From the NCBI RefSeq assembly GCF_001693275.1, contig NZ_CP016477.1:620001-684000 (forward strand): a DNA stretch of 64,000 nucleotides. The letters are read 5' to 3'. Made by a program: the position numbers and the translations under genes. Position 1 is the first letter of the stretch. The number at the start of each line of letters is the position of its first letter. A model generated the notes under the pieces. That model had not been told where the DNA came from. It did no database searches and saw only the letters and a program-made list of their open reading frames with translations. Below, piece by piece: positions 36,029 through 45,158 of this stretch. This DNA is from Picosynechococcus sp. PCC 7117. GTDB taxonomy: Bacteria; Cyanobacteriota; Cyanobacteriia; Cyanobacteriales; MRBY01.

Positions 36029-37467
36029 CACCCGCAACTTTCACCGAAAAACTCACCGGGGCGATCGCCGCCCAAAAGACCCTCCTCGTGGCGGGCCTCG
36101 ATCCGAACCCGGAAATGCTGCCGGATGCTTTACGCACCGGAGATTTAATTCAGAACCTGAAAACGTGGCTTTTGGGGATCATTGACCAGACCCAGGATCT
36201 CGTCTGTGCCTACAAGCCGACCCTCGGTTTTTATCAAGCCTTAGGGGTGCCGGGGTTGCAACTGTTAGAAACGGTTTTAGCCCATATTCCGCCTGATATC
36301 CCCATTATTCTCGATGCGAAACACGCCGATCTCAACACCAGCAGCCTTTTCGCCCAGGCGATTTTTGAGGCGTGGCAAGTGGATGCAGTCACCCTCAGCG
36401 CCTACCCGGGCCAAGACCACGTTGCCCCTTTTTTGCTCTATCCCGACAAAGGCGTTTTCTTGCAATGCCGCACCTCTAACCCCGGTGCCTTTCCCCTGCA
36501 AAATTACCCCGACCCGCAACGGCCTTTTTATCTGCACCTGATCCAAGAAATTAAACAGTGGGGCACCCCCGAACAACTTTTCCTAGAAATTGGGGGCGAT
36601 CGCCCGGCGGTTTTTCGCCAAGTACGTGCCATTGCTCCGGAACGGTGGATCCTTGCCCGCAGTATCTGGCAACGGAGCGAAAACCTCGAAGAAATCATTC
36701 ACCAGGGCTTAAATTCCAATGGGTCTGGCCTCTTAATTCCCATTCCTAACGATGACCTCAGCCAAACCGATTGTCGGCAACCCGTCGCCCAGCTACGGCA
36801 AAAGATTGAAGACATTCGCCAGCGTTATACCCCCAGCAACGCCCGGTGTGATTTGCTCCAGGTACCGACAAATTTTCCCGCAGCGCACCCCCAGGCGGAG
36901 TTGATCGTGCAGTTGTTTGACCTGGGCTGTCTGCTCTTTGGGGAATATGTCCAGGCCTCCGGAGCGACGTTTTCCTATTACATTGATCTGCGCAAAATTA
37001 TTTCTAACCCCCAGGTTTTTAACCAGGTGCTCAATGCCTACGGGGCGATCGCCAAAAACCTGAAATTTGACCGTATCGCCGGGATTCCCTATGGTTCGCT
37101 CCCCACGGCAACGGGGTTGGCTCTGAAATTAAATTACCCGATGATTTTCCCCCGTAAGGAAGTCAAGGCCCACGGGACGAGGCGGGTGATTGAGGGCCAT
37201 TTTGAGCCAGGGGAAACGATTCTGGTCGTCGATGACGTGCTAATTACGGGCAAAAGTATCGTTGAGGGGGCGAAAAAACTGGAGTCGGCGGGCCTTACCG
37301 TGAAGGAGATGGTGGTTCTCATTGACCACGAAGCGGGCGTTAAGGATCGGCTCCAGGCCCAGGGATATCAAGCCCACGCCATTTTAACCATTTCTGAAAT
37401 CACCGAAACCCTTTTCCAAGCGGGTCGCATTAACCAGAGTCAGTATGATTGCCTCGTGAGCCATTGA
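36019..37467 (+). CDS. pyrFE: bifunctional orotidine-5'-phosphate decarboxylase / orotate phosphoribosyltransferase
   Basis: This fusion performs the last two steps of UMP synthesis. The start is taken as TTG 36019, because GAGGAG lies eight bases upstream and no ATG in frame gives a sensible N-terminus. The PyrF part (about 1-290) has the catalytic LDAKHADLNT near residue 97. The PyrE part (about 300-482) has the PRPP loop VVDDVLITGKSI near residue 402. The 482 residues agree with cyanobacterial fusions. It overlaps the DUF3288 stop by ten bases. Confidence 0.92.
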   Translation: MELAPATFTEKLTGAIAAQKTLLVAGLDPNPEMLPDALRTGDLIQNLKTWLLGIIDQTQDLVCAYKPTLGFYQALGVPGLQLLETVLAHIPPDIPIILDAKHADLNTSSLFAQAIFEAWQVDAVTLSAYPGQDHVAPFLLYPDKGVFLQCRTSNPGAFPLQNYPDPQRPFYLHLIQEIKQWGTPEQLFLEIGGDRPAVFRQVRAIAPERWILARSIWQRSENLEEIIHQGLNSNGSGLLIPIPNDDLSQTDCRQPVAQLRQKIEDIRQRYTPSNARCDLLQVPTNFPAAHPQAELIVQLFDLGCLLFGEYVQASGATFSYYIDLRKIISNPQVFNQVLNAYGAIAKNLKFDRIAGIPYGSLPTATGLALKLNYPMIFPRKEVKAHGTRRVIEGHFEPGETILVVDDVLITGKSIVEGAKKLESAGLTVKEMVVLIDHEAGVKDRLQAQGYQAHAILTISEITETLFQAGRINQSQYDCLVSH

Positions 37468-37548
37468 GCTTTTTTCGGACAAAATTCTGCCAGGGCTTGG
37501 GTCTTTTGCGTACAGTAGAGAAGAAGCACCTTTATCGACGACGGCCCC

Positions 37549-38772
37549 ATGGGATTACATCTGTTTGAGCATTTACAAATGGCGATCGCCACCCTCCGCA
37601 CCAACAAAATGCGCAGTGGTTTAACGATGCTCGGCATCATCATCGGTAATGCGTCCGTGATTGCCATGGTCGGTTTAGGCCAAGGTGCCCAAAAATTAGC
37701 CACAGAGCAGTTTGAATCCCTCGGTTCCAATGTTTTGTTTATCATTCCCGGCTCCCGGGCGGCCCAACGCACCACCATTGATTTACCCAAGACCCTCGTT
37801 TGGGAAGATGCCCAGGCGATCGCCGAACAGGTGCCGAATGTGGCGGCGGTGGCGCCCCAGATTAATAGTCGTGGTTTAGTGACATTTCGGGGGATTAATA
37901 AAGATTCTTTGCTCTTGGGGATTACCCCCGAATTCATTGATGTACGCGAATTTACCCTAGCCCAAGGCCGGTTTGTGACCGACAGTGATGTGGAACGCAA
38001 CAAGCGCGTCGCCGTGATTGGGTCTGAGATTGCCACGGAGCTTTTCCCTAATATCGAGCCGGTGGGCCAAAAACTCCGGGTCAAAAATCTTACCTTCGAT
38101 GTGATTGGTGTTCTCGAAGAAAAGGGGGCTTCCTTTGGCACAAACCAGGACAACGCCGTTTATATGCCCCTCACCACAATGTCGAACCAGGTGGTGGGAC
38201 GCACGTCTCCCTATGGCACGGAGTTAACCTTTATTTCCGTCTCCGGTGAAAGTGAAGACCGAGTCAGGGCGATGACCTTTCAGATCGAAAATCTATTGCG
38301 GCTCCGCCATAAGATCGTCGATGAGGATGATTTTAGCGTCCAAAGTCAACAGGATTTATTGGACGTGGCGAATACAATTACCGGGGCTTTAACCACAATG
38401 TTGGCGGCGATCGCCGGTATTTCTCTCCTCGTTGGTGGGATTGGCATCATGAATATTATGTTGGTGTCTGTTACCGAGCGGACAAAAGAAATTGGTCTCC
38501 GTAAAGCCCTTGGTGCCACAGAAAACGACGTTTTGTATCAGTTCCTGATTGAATCGGTGATCCTGGCAGGGATTGGTGGGATCTTTGGGACAGGTCTAGG
38601 CTTGGGGGGCGTATTTCTCGCCAATGTCTTGACCCCCCTGGCGGCCCCTATTTCTGTAACAGCGATTGTGATGGCGGTAGGTGTTTCTGGGGGAATTGGC
38701 TTATTTTTTGGGGTGTTTCCGGCGCGGCAAGCGGCCCGTTTAGACCCGATTGTTGCCCTCCGCAGCGAGTAG
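37549..38772 (+). CDS. MacB-type ABC transporter permease (FtsX-like)
   Basis: The 407-residue permease has one N-terminal span, a large periplasmic MacB-PCD domain (about 45-250), and three C-terminal spans of the FtsX domain. The coupling motif VTERTKEIGLRKALGATENDVLYQFLIESV (about residue 307) contacts an ATPase. No ATPase or fusion gene is adjacent, so the partner is encoded elsewhere. Export of a lipid, peptide or macrolide-like compound is the family role. Confidence 0.87.
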   Translation: MGLHLFEHLQMAIATLRTNKMRSGLTMLGIIIGNASVIAMVGLGQGAQKLATEQFESLGSNVLFIIPGSRAAQRTTIDLPKTLVWEDAQAIAEQVPNVAAVAPQINSRGLVTFRGINKDSLLLGITPEFIDVREFTLAQGRFVTDSDVERNKRVAVIGSEIATELFPNIEPVGQKLRVKNLTFDVIGVLEEKGASFGTNQDNAVYMPLTTMSNQVVGRTSPYGTELTFISVSGESEDRVRAMTFQIENLLRLRHKIVDEDDFSVQSQQDLLDVANTITGALTTMLAAIAGISLLVGGIGIMNIMLVSVTERTKEIGLRKALGATENDVLYQFLIESVILAGIGGIFGTGLGLGGVFLANVLTPLAAPISVTAIVMAVGVSGGIGLFFGVFPARQAARLDPIVALRSE

Positions 38773-38828
38773 AATTTTATCCCCGGCAATGGAGATAGAT
38801 CGGGGTCTACAGCCAAACTTCAATCTGC

Positions 38829-38834
38829 TATACT
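38829..38834 (+). promoter_or_regulatory. promoter of tRNA-Arg
   Basis: TATACT at 38829-38834 is preceded, after a 17-base spacer, by TCTACA (38806-38811), a four-of-six match to TTGACA. The predicted start is about 13 bases before the tRNA. Confidence 0.5.
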
Positions 38835-38853
38835 TTATTAGCCCAAAACCCTT

Positions 38854-38926
<73 letters not shown>

Positions 38927-38952
38927 TTTTTCTCGACAAATACATATCGTCT

Positions 38953-41900
38953 ATGGCACTGGTACACGGCACTTGGATTTTTCAGGCACAGCAATCCTAC
39001 TTTTTTCTGTGGAGTGAGGTCTGGCGCAGTGAGTCCGCAGTCAGCCCGCCCGCTTATCCTTTTGGGGGCGATCGCCAAAGCCTCGAAACCCAACTCCAGG
39101 CCTATGGGGTGACGGTGCCGGAAAATGCCCAGTGGTTAGAAACGACGCTTTCTCTACCCAGTACCAAAGGCACCAAGACCAAACCCTCGATCCCACTCTT
39201 GTCTAATCAACCCCAGATTCCCGATCAGCTCGATTGGGCCGACTGGCAAATTATGGGCCTCGCCCTAAACGCCCGCCAAGCCACGAATATTATTCAAACA
39301 TTACCCCTCACCGATGACGCCCTCGCGGGGGATCTCCGGTTTTGGTGGCAGGTGTGCCGCTGGAGCCTTGATTTAGTTGTGCGGCGTAAATTTCTGCCCC
39401 ATGTGACCCTCCTCCCAACGGGAGAAGCCCTGGCGACGTGGGTACCTTTGTTAGATAGCGTCACAGAACAACAGCGGTTTGCCCAGTTTTTGCAACAGAT
39501 GCCAGGCATTTGTGCGGTCGGTCAAACGCCAGCCCAGGTGTCATTGAGTTTTCTCACGGCGATGATCGATGCCCAGGTGCGTCCCCATGCCAAGCCCCTA
39601 CAAAATTTTCCGAAAACCTCTGTGGTGTTTCCCTGGTGCGATCGCCTTTCCAAAGCCAAGGCCACCTTTGAAGATCTGCCCCGTCAACTGGGCCATGCCT
39701 ACGAAAATTGGACGTTTCCCGTGCGGGAATATTTGGTAAATCCGCCGGATTTTGCCCTGAATCAGCCCCTATTTCGTGCCTGCTTTCAACTGCTACCCCC
39801 CACCGCAGACCAAAACAGTTGGCAATTGCAATATGGTTTGCAGGCCTTGGGAAATGCAGAAAATATTGTCACGGCGGATCGCGTTTGGCAAGATCCCAGT
39901 CAACCCCAGGAAATTTTATTAAAGGGTCTAGGCATTGCGTCCCGGTTGTACGAGTCCATTGGTGAAAGTTTAGGGGGGCCGCAGCCCTGTGGTTGTCCCC
40001 TTGATGCAATCCAAGCCTATGAGTTTATCCGTTCGGTGGCCTGGCAACTGCGCGATAAGGGCCTGGGGGTCATCCTGCCAGCAGGTTTAGAGGCTGGGAG
40101 TAATGAAGTGCGCCTTGGCATTAAAATTTCTGCCCAGGTCAAAGATGAAAGTCGCTTAAATCTTCAGAGTCTATTGCAGTACAAACTAGAGGTGGCCGTT
40201 GGCGAAACGACTCTCACAGAACGGGAATTTCAGGATCTCCTCGCGCGGCGATCGCCTTTGGTAGAAGTGAATGGTCAATGGCTAGCGCTCCAACCCACCG
40301 ATGTGCGGGCCGCCCAGGAAATTTACCAAACGAAAATGAGTGAGCAGCCGCTGCGGGTAGAGGATGCCCTCCGCCTGGGGGCAGAACCGGGCCAGGTGTT
40401 TGCGAAGTTGCCTGTGGTTGGCTTTGAGGCGTCGGGGGCGTTACGGGAACTCCTCGATCATCTGGCGAATAATGAAGCCCTGAAGCTAATTGAGCCGCCT
40501 GACTCTCTGCAAGGTACGCTCCGGCCCTACCAGCACAAGGGGATGAGCTGGTTGAGCTTTTTACAAAAATGGGGCTTGGGGGCTTGTCTCGCCGACGATA
40601 TGGGCCTAGGGAAAACGATTCAGGCGATCGCCTTTTTATTAACCCTCCAGGAAAACAAAAAACTAACCCAGCCGGTGCTATTGGTCTGTCCCACCTCCGT
40701 GGTCAGTAACTGGGAACGAGAACTTCACAAGTTTGCCCCTAACTTAAAAACCTTGATTCACCATGGCGATCGCCGCGCCAAAGGAAAAACCTTTGCGAGC
40801 ACGGCCCAAAAATATAATGTGATTCTCACCAGCTATTCCTTGGTTTTTCGGGATCAAAAAGATTTAGCAACGGTGTCTTGGCAAGGCATGATCCTCGACG
40901 AAGCCCAAAATATCAAGAATCCCCAGGCGAAACAGTCCCAAGCGGTGCGCGCCCTCGACAGTGGTTTTCGCATTGCCCTCACGGGAACCCCTGTGGAAAA
41001 TCGCCTCAAGGAACTCTGGTCAATCCTTGATTTTCTCAATCCCAATTTCCTTGGTACGCAACAATTTTTCCAACGGCGCTTTGCGATTCCCATCGAAAAA
41101 TATGGCGATCGCCAAACCCTCCAGAGCCTCCGTAAGCTGACCCAACCCTTTATCCTGCGTCGCCTCAAGACCGACAAGACAATTATCCAAGACCTGCCCG
41201 AAAAACAGGAAATGGAAGTCTTTTGTAGTCTCTCGAAAGACCAAGCCAACCTCTACCAAAAACTGGTGGATGAATCCCTCGCGGAAATCGAAAACACCGA
41301 CGGCATCCAACGGCGCGGCTTAATTCTCACCCTGCTGCTACGGCTCAAACAGCTTTGTAATCACCCTGTACTGCTCCAGAGCAAACCCAAACTCGGCAAA
41401 AATTTCGCCCCCCGTTCCGGCAAGCTACTCCGCCTTGAAGAAATGCTCGAAGAATTAATCTCCGAAGGCGATCGCGCTTTGATTTTCACCCAATTTTCCG
41501 AGTGGGGGAAACTGCTCCAACCCTACCTCCAGGAACGCCTCGGCCAGGATGTTCTTTTTCTCTATGGCGCGACCCGACGGGAGGCCCGTCAACAGATGTG
41601 CGATCGCTTCCAAAATGATCCCAATGGCCCCCCCATTTTCATCCTGTCCCTCAAAGCAGGGGGTACCGGGTTGAATTTAACCCGCGCCAACCATGTGTTC
41701 CACGTCGATCGCTGGTGGAATCCGGCGGTAGAAGACCAGGCCACCGACCGCGCCTTCCGCATTGGCCAGAAGCAAAATGTCCAGGTGCATAAATTCGTCA
41801 GTACCGGCACCCTCGAAGAAAAGATTAGTGCCATGATCGCCAGCAAAAAAGAACTGGCTGAACAAACCGTTGATACGGGAGAAAATTGGCTCACGGAACT

Positions 41901-41961
41901 GGATACGAATCAACTGCGAGATTTACTGCTCCTAGAGCGCGATCGCCTCATGGAAGAATAA
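38953..41961 (+). CDS. SNF2-family ATPase (HepA/RapA-like DNA translocase)
   Basis: This 1002-residue protein has a long N-terminal region (about 1-500) typical of cyanobacterial and actinobacterial SNF2 proteins, then a two-lobed SF2 motor. Motif I is LADDMGLGKTIQ (about residue 549), motif II is LDEAQNIKN (about 648), and the second lobe includes LSLKAGGTGLNLTRANHVFHVDRWWNPAVEDQATDRAFRIGQ (about 900-940). No nuclease, methylase or zinc-finger SWIM domain is seen. It starts 26 bp after tRNA-Arg. HIP1 sites occur along it, so it looks native. Transcription recycling or repair is inferred. Confidence 0.9.
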   Translation: MALVHGTWIFQAQQSYFFLWSEVWRSESAVSPPAYPFGGDRQSLETQLQAYGVTVPENAQWLETTLSLPSTKGTKTKPSIPLLSNQPQIPDQLDWADWQIMGLALNARQATNIIQTLPLTDDALAGDLRFWWQVCRWSLDLVVRRKFLPHVTLLPTGEALATWVPLLDSVTEQQRFAQFLQQMPGICAVGQTPAQVSLSFLTAMIDAQVRPHAKPLQNFPKTSVVFPWCDRLSKAKATFEDLPRQLGHAYENWTFPVREYLVNPPDFALNQPLFRACFQLLPPTADQNSWQLQYGLQALGNAENIVTADRVWQDPSQPQEILLKGLGIASRLYESIGESLGGPQPCGCPLDAIQAYEFIRSVAWQLRDKGLGVILPAGLEAGSNEVRLGIKISAQVKDESRLNLQSLLQYKLEVAVGETTLTEREFQDLLARRSPLVEVNGQWLALQPTDVRAAQEIYQTKMSEQPLRVEDALRLGAEPGQVFAKLPVVGFEASGALRELLDHLANNEALKLIEPPDSLQGTLRPYQHKGMSWLSFLQKWGLGACLADDMGLGKTIQAIAFLLTLQENKKLTQPVLLVCPTSVVSNWERELHKFAPNLKTLIHHGDRRAKGKTFASTAQKYNVILTSYSLVFRDQKDLATVSWQGMILDEAQNIKNPQAKQSQAVRALDSGFRIALTGTPVENRLKELWSILDFLNPNFLGTQQFFQRRFAIPIEKYGDRQTLQSLRKLTQPFILRRLKTDKTIIQDLPEKQEMEVFCSLSKDQANLYQKLVDESLAEIENTDGIQRRGLILTLLLRLKQLCNHPVLLQSKPKLGKNFAPRSGKLLRLEEMLEELISEGDRALIFTQFSEWGKLLQPYLQERLGQDVLFLYGATRREARQQMCDRFQNDPNGPPIFILSLKAGGTGLNLTRANHVFHVDRWWNPAVEDQATDRAFRIGQKQNVQVHKFVSTGTLEEKISAMIASKKELAEQTVDTGENWLTELDTNQLRDLLLLERDRLMEE

Positions 41962-41984
41962 CCAGGCGAACTCCCCCGCACCGT

Positions 41985-41990
41985 TATAAT
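41985..41990 (+). promoter_or_regulatory. -10 element of rpoZ
   Basis: A perfect TATAAT ends over an in-frame ATG (41989). If used, transcripts start near 41997, so translation must begin downstream, which supports the start at 42034. No clear -35 is seen. Confidence 0.45.
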
Positions 41991-42033
41991 GGAAAGCCTG
42001 AACACCCAACCCACAGATTTATTACCACCTCGT

Positions 42034-42261
42034 ATGCAAAAACGTAGCTCCTTCGATTCTGCAGAAATTATGCACCGGGCTGAAGATCTCATGCAGGCCG
42101 CATCCAATCGTTACCGCATTACTGTGCAGGTGGCTCAGCGGGCTAAGCGCCGCCGTTACGAAGAATTTGATGCCGTTGAAGATCCGCTAATGAAGCCGCC
42201 GATCCGCGCCATTATTGAGATGTCCGATGAACTGACCCAGCCTGAAATTATTGGGGAATAA
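42034..42261 (+). CDS. rpoZ: RNA polymerase omega subunit
   Basis: Omega helps fold and stabilise the beta-prime subunit of RNA polymerase. The 75-residue protein has the conserved core [37 protein letters not shown] and ends [15 protein letters not shown], a cyanobacterial signature. ATG at 42034 (MQKRSSFDS) is preferred over 41989, which lies on a -10 hexamer. It is monocistronic between the SNF2 gene and the REC-DUF3685 gene. Confidence 0.93.
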   Translation: MQKRSSFDSAEIMHRAEDLMQAASNRYRITVQVAQRAKRRRYEEFDAVEDPLMKPPIRAIIEMSDELTQPEIIGE

Positions 42262-42423
42262 TTCAAACCCCGTGCTCATCTAGTTTCGTCGTCCTGAAGG
42301 GGTTAACAGGTGGCCCCTAGGTAAAAAATTCCGCAAGAAGTTTGTGGGGAGCGATGTATTACAGGCGTCAACCAGTACACTGGGAGCATTGGTAACTCAG
42401 TGTAAGACATTCGTAAGCTTCCC

Positions 42424-44070
42424 ATGAAACTGCTGTTGGTAGATGATGATCCCATTTTTCGTCTAGGCTTTTGTACCGCTTTAGCCCAGGAAACGGATTG
42501 GGCGATCGCCGCAGAAAATTTCAGCACCATTTTGGCAGCATCCCCCCGCAAGGATTTGGATCTAATTCTCTGTGATCCCGCCTGGCAGGGGGATCGTCAT
42601 TGGCGTCGATACCGCGAACTGCAACTTCTTTACCCGACGACGCCCCTGGTTCTCTGTACGGCACAACTGGATTCGGAGCGGATCTTACAGGCAAAACGGG
42701 ATGGACTGGCGGGTTATTTCCCGAAAGGCTTGGCGATCGCCGATCTCGTCCCGGAGCTGAGTACCATCGCCGCTGGTGGTAAAGTTTGGTCCCAACGTCC
42801 CCAGGGCATTAACCAAAATTTATTCGCTGGGATGCGTCGCCGGGGCCTTAACCAGATTTACACAGCCCTAGATCGCGTCGAAACCTACCTCGCCCAAGAG
42901 AACCTCCCGCCCCTGTACCGTGCGGTTTTCGCTGGACAACAACGGGAACTCAAAACAGCAGCCTGGCTCCTGCGCCATTGTCTGCCCCAAAGTGCCATTT
43001 TCCTCAGTACAGTTCCTCCTGCCCAGCCCCAAACGCCTCCCGCCGGGGCGATCGCCATTGCCTCGCCCGTAGAGATCACGACGACCAATAGCCGCTGGCA
43101 AACCCTCCTCGACAAGACCTTTGTGAAGCTCAATGGCTCCCTGAAAAATGCCACTGGCAGTAGCCTAGAACTAGAGATTGTCACCCCAGAAAAACGACGG
43201 GAACTGCTCTACATCATTCTGCAACAACTCAATTTTATTTTTAATGATCCCCAGTGGAAAAATTTAGATCCCGAAGCCTTCCAAGCCCAACATCAACGCA
43301 GCATTCGCAACCTCTGGAAATTTAGTGCCCAGGAATTTATTGGCCGCTACCACCTCACTGCCGATAATCAGGCCGAGGGCTTTTTGGAGTTGCTCAATCG
43401 GGTGGCGATCGCCAATGCCCCAGACCTAAACCAAAGACTACCCCAAAGCGATGACTTATTCGCCTATCTCCTGCAAGACCAGCCCCTCAAGATTGATAAT
43501 GTCACCTATCGCCTTGAGGCCAGGGAAGCCCTACGACGCAGCCAACTCATTTTAGAAAATTTGTTGATCACCGTCGGTAACGATATCCTGCAATTTATCT
43601 TGAATACCTTACCGGAACCAGAATTACTCAAGGCAGAAATTTACCAGCCAAAACTGCGCTCTTCCCGCAACATTGCCCGTTTTCGCAATGATCTATCGTG
43701 GGCCTATCGCCTGCGCAAATATTGGTTAGAACCGAAGGCCATTTTTGAAAGTCAACATCAATTTTTGAGCGTTAGTCCAGTCGGCATCGTGCAAACGGCC
43801 GTTTACCAGCCCCGATCCGCAGAACTCGCCAACCTTGAGGGGATTCCCTGGCTGGTGACGATTCTCCTGGAACTGAGGGATGCCCTTGCCCCCCGGATTC
43901 GCGCTCTCGTGGCCTGGCTCGGTGAAATTTTAGTTTACGTGCTGACCAATGTGATTGGCCGAGCCCTTGGGTTAATCGCTAGGGGCATCGTCGAAGGAGC
44001 TGGCAGCAGTTGGCAACATCTCCGGGCGCGCCAAATTGAGCTAGCGAACATGGCCCGGAAAAATTCCTAA
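42424..44070 (+). CDS. receiver-domain DUF3685 protein
   Basis: This 548-residue protein starts with a receiver-like domain (KLLLVDDDPIFRLGF; probable phosphoacceptor Asp in LDLILCDPAW near residue 52; Lys in GYFPKGLAI near 101). The rest is a long helical DUF3685 region shared by cyanobacteria and plastids, with a hydrophobic C-terminal part (LVAWLGEILVYVLTNVIGRALGLIARGI) that may touch membranes. No DNA-binding domain is present. The function is unknown. The receiver domain is shorter than usual. Confidence 0.82.
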   Translation: MKLLLVDDDPIFRLGFCTALAQETDWAIAAENFSTILAASPRKDLDLILCDPAWQGDRHWRRYRELQLLYPTTPLVLCTAQLDSERILQAKRDGLAGYFPKGLAIADLVPELSTIAAGGKVWSQRPQGINQNLFAGMRRRGLNQIYTALDRVETYLAQENLPPLYRAVFAGQQRELKTAAWLLRHCLPQSAIFLSTVPPAQPQTPPAGAIAIASPVEITTTNSRWQTLLDKTFVKLNGSLKNATGSSLELEIVTPEKRRELLYIILQQLNFIFNDPQWKNLDPEAFQAQHQRSIRNLWKFSAQEFIGRYHLTADNQAEGFLELLNRVAIANAPDLNQRLPQSDDLFAYLLQDQPLKIDNVTYRLEAREALRRSQLILENLLITVGNDILQFILNTLPEPELLKAEIYQPKLRSSRNIARFRNDLSWAYRLRKYWLEPKAIFESQHQFLSVSPVGIVQTAVYQPRSAELANLEGIPWLVTILLELRDALAPRIRALVAWLGEILVYVLTNVIGRALGLIARGIVEGAGSSWQHLRARQIELANMARKNS

Positions 44071-44141
44071 GAAGACAATAAGTCTGCAAACTGGCTTCAG
44101 AGAAACTGCTATGATCCTGATTGCAATTGCCTTTCTCTGCC

Positions 44142-44576
44142 ATGGCTTACCGTAATCCCGCTCCCACCGTCGATATCATTGTTGAACTCTGTGATCGCCC
44201 CCATCGACCAATTATTTTGATTGAACGCAAACATGAACCCTTTGGCTGGGCAATTCCAGGGGGCTTTGTGGATTATGGCGAAACAGTAGAGACAGCCGCC
44301 AAACGGGAAGCTTTAGAGGAGATTTCCCTAGAGGTGCAATTAGTTGAGCAATTGGGTGTGTACTCCGACCCTGCCCGTGATCCGCGCCAACACACCATTA
44401 GTGTGGTCTTTATCGCTACGGCAACGGGAGACCCCAAAGCGGCAGATGACGCCAAAACAGTCGGCATTTTTCAGCCGTGGGAAGTTCCGCAAAATTTATG
44501 TTTTGATCATGGGCGCATTTTGCAGGATTATTGGTCTTACCGCCACCACGGGATGCGTCCCCGTCTGGGTGCTTAA
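44142..44576 (+). CDS. Nudix hydrolase
   Basis: This 144-residue Nudix protein hydrolyses a nucleoside diphosphate linked to another group; the substrate is not known. The Nudix box spans [24 protein letters not shown], with the conserved glutamates in place but Ser where the consensus has Gly at the end. The WAIPGG motif is typical of ADP-ribose or NADH-type enzymes. ATG at 44142 is preferred over an upstream start at 44121. RidA follows 39 bp downstream. Confidence 0.88.
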   Translation: MAYRNPAPTVDIIVELCDRPHRPIILIERKHEPFGWAIPGGFVDYGETVETAAKREALEEISLEVQLVEQLGVYSDPARDPRQHTISVVFIATATGDPKAADDAKTVGIFQPWEVPQNLCFDHGRILQDYWSYRHHGMRPRLGA

Positions 44577-44615
44577 CGTGATCTGCAATTTTTTAACGGT
44601 TTTAAGAATTTAGTG

Positions 44616-45002
44616 ATGGAAAAACAAGTTATTCAAACTAATCATGCCCCTGCCCCCGTTGGCCCCTATAACCAGGCGATCGCCGCTTCAGGCAAGATGT
44701 TATTTTGTTCTGGCCAAATTGCCCTTGATCCCGCCACGGGCCAAATTATTGAGGGGGATGTCCAAGCCCAAACGAAACAAGTCATGGCAAATTTAGCGGC
44801 GGTATTACAAGAAGCTGGTGCCACCTGGGAAAATGTTGTGAAAACGGGCGTTTTTCTCAAGGATATGAATGATTTTGCGGCGGTTAATGCTGTGTATGCC
44901 ACCTACTTTGATGAAGCCACTGCTCCGGCCCGCGCTTGTGTTGAGGTGGCGCGTCTGCCGAAGGATGTCCTCGTCGAAATTGAATGTATTGCCGTGCTTT
45001 AA
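44616..45002 (+). CDS. ridA: RidA-family reactive imine deaminase
   Basis: RidA clears 2-aminoacrylate and related enamines made by PLP enzymes. The 128-residue protein has [29 protein letters not shown] and the arginine motif [27 protein letters not shown] at 44616 gives the family start ([21 protein letters not shown]); a GTG one codon earlier is an alternative. It is followed by a bidirectional terminator. Confidence 0.94.
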   Translation: MEKQVIQTNHAPAPVGPYNQAIAASGKMLFCSGQIALDPATGQIIEGDVQAQTKQVMANLAAVLQEAGATWENVVKTGVFLKDMNDFAAVNAVYATYFDEATAPARACVEVARLPKDVLVEIECIAVL

Positions 45003-45049
45003 ACACACAACTAAAGCTGCATTTTTATAAAGCCTTACCCAAAGAAAAA

Positions 45050-45084
45050 CCTCCACTTCTCATCGGAAATGGAGGCTCTTTTTT
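45050..45084. terminator. bidirectional terminator between ridA and the DEAD-box gene
   Basis: CCTCCA (45050-45055) pairs with TGGAGG (45070-45075). A T-run follows on the plus strand and another on the minus strand (GGTTTTTC). It separates two convergent genes. Confidence 0.65.
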
Positions 45085-45158
45085 ATTTCTATAATGCTTG
45101 TCGCATTCCCCTAGATTTAGTGAGTTGGCTCACCTGGGGAGTCAGCGATATCACATTT

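Noticed and set aside
37440-38153. 237-codon minus-strand frame opposite the MacB-type permease
   Set aside because: The plus-strand gene has clear domain motifs; the antisense product is Ser/Arg-rich without family features.
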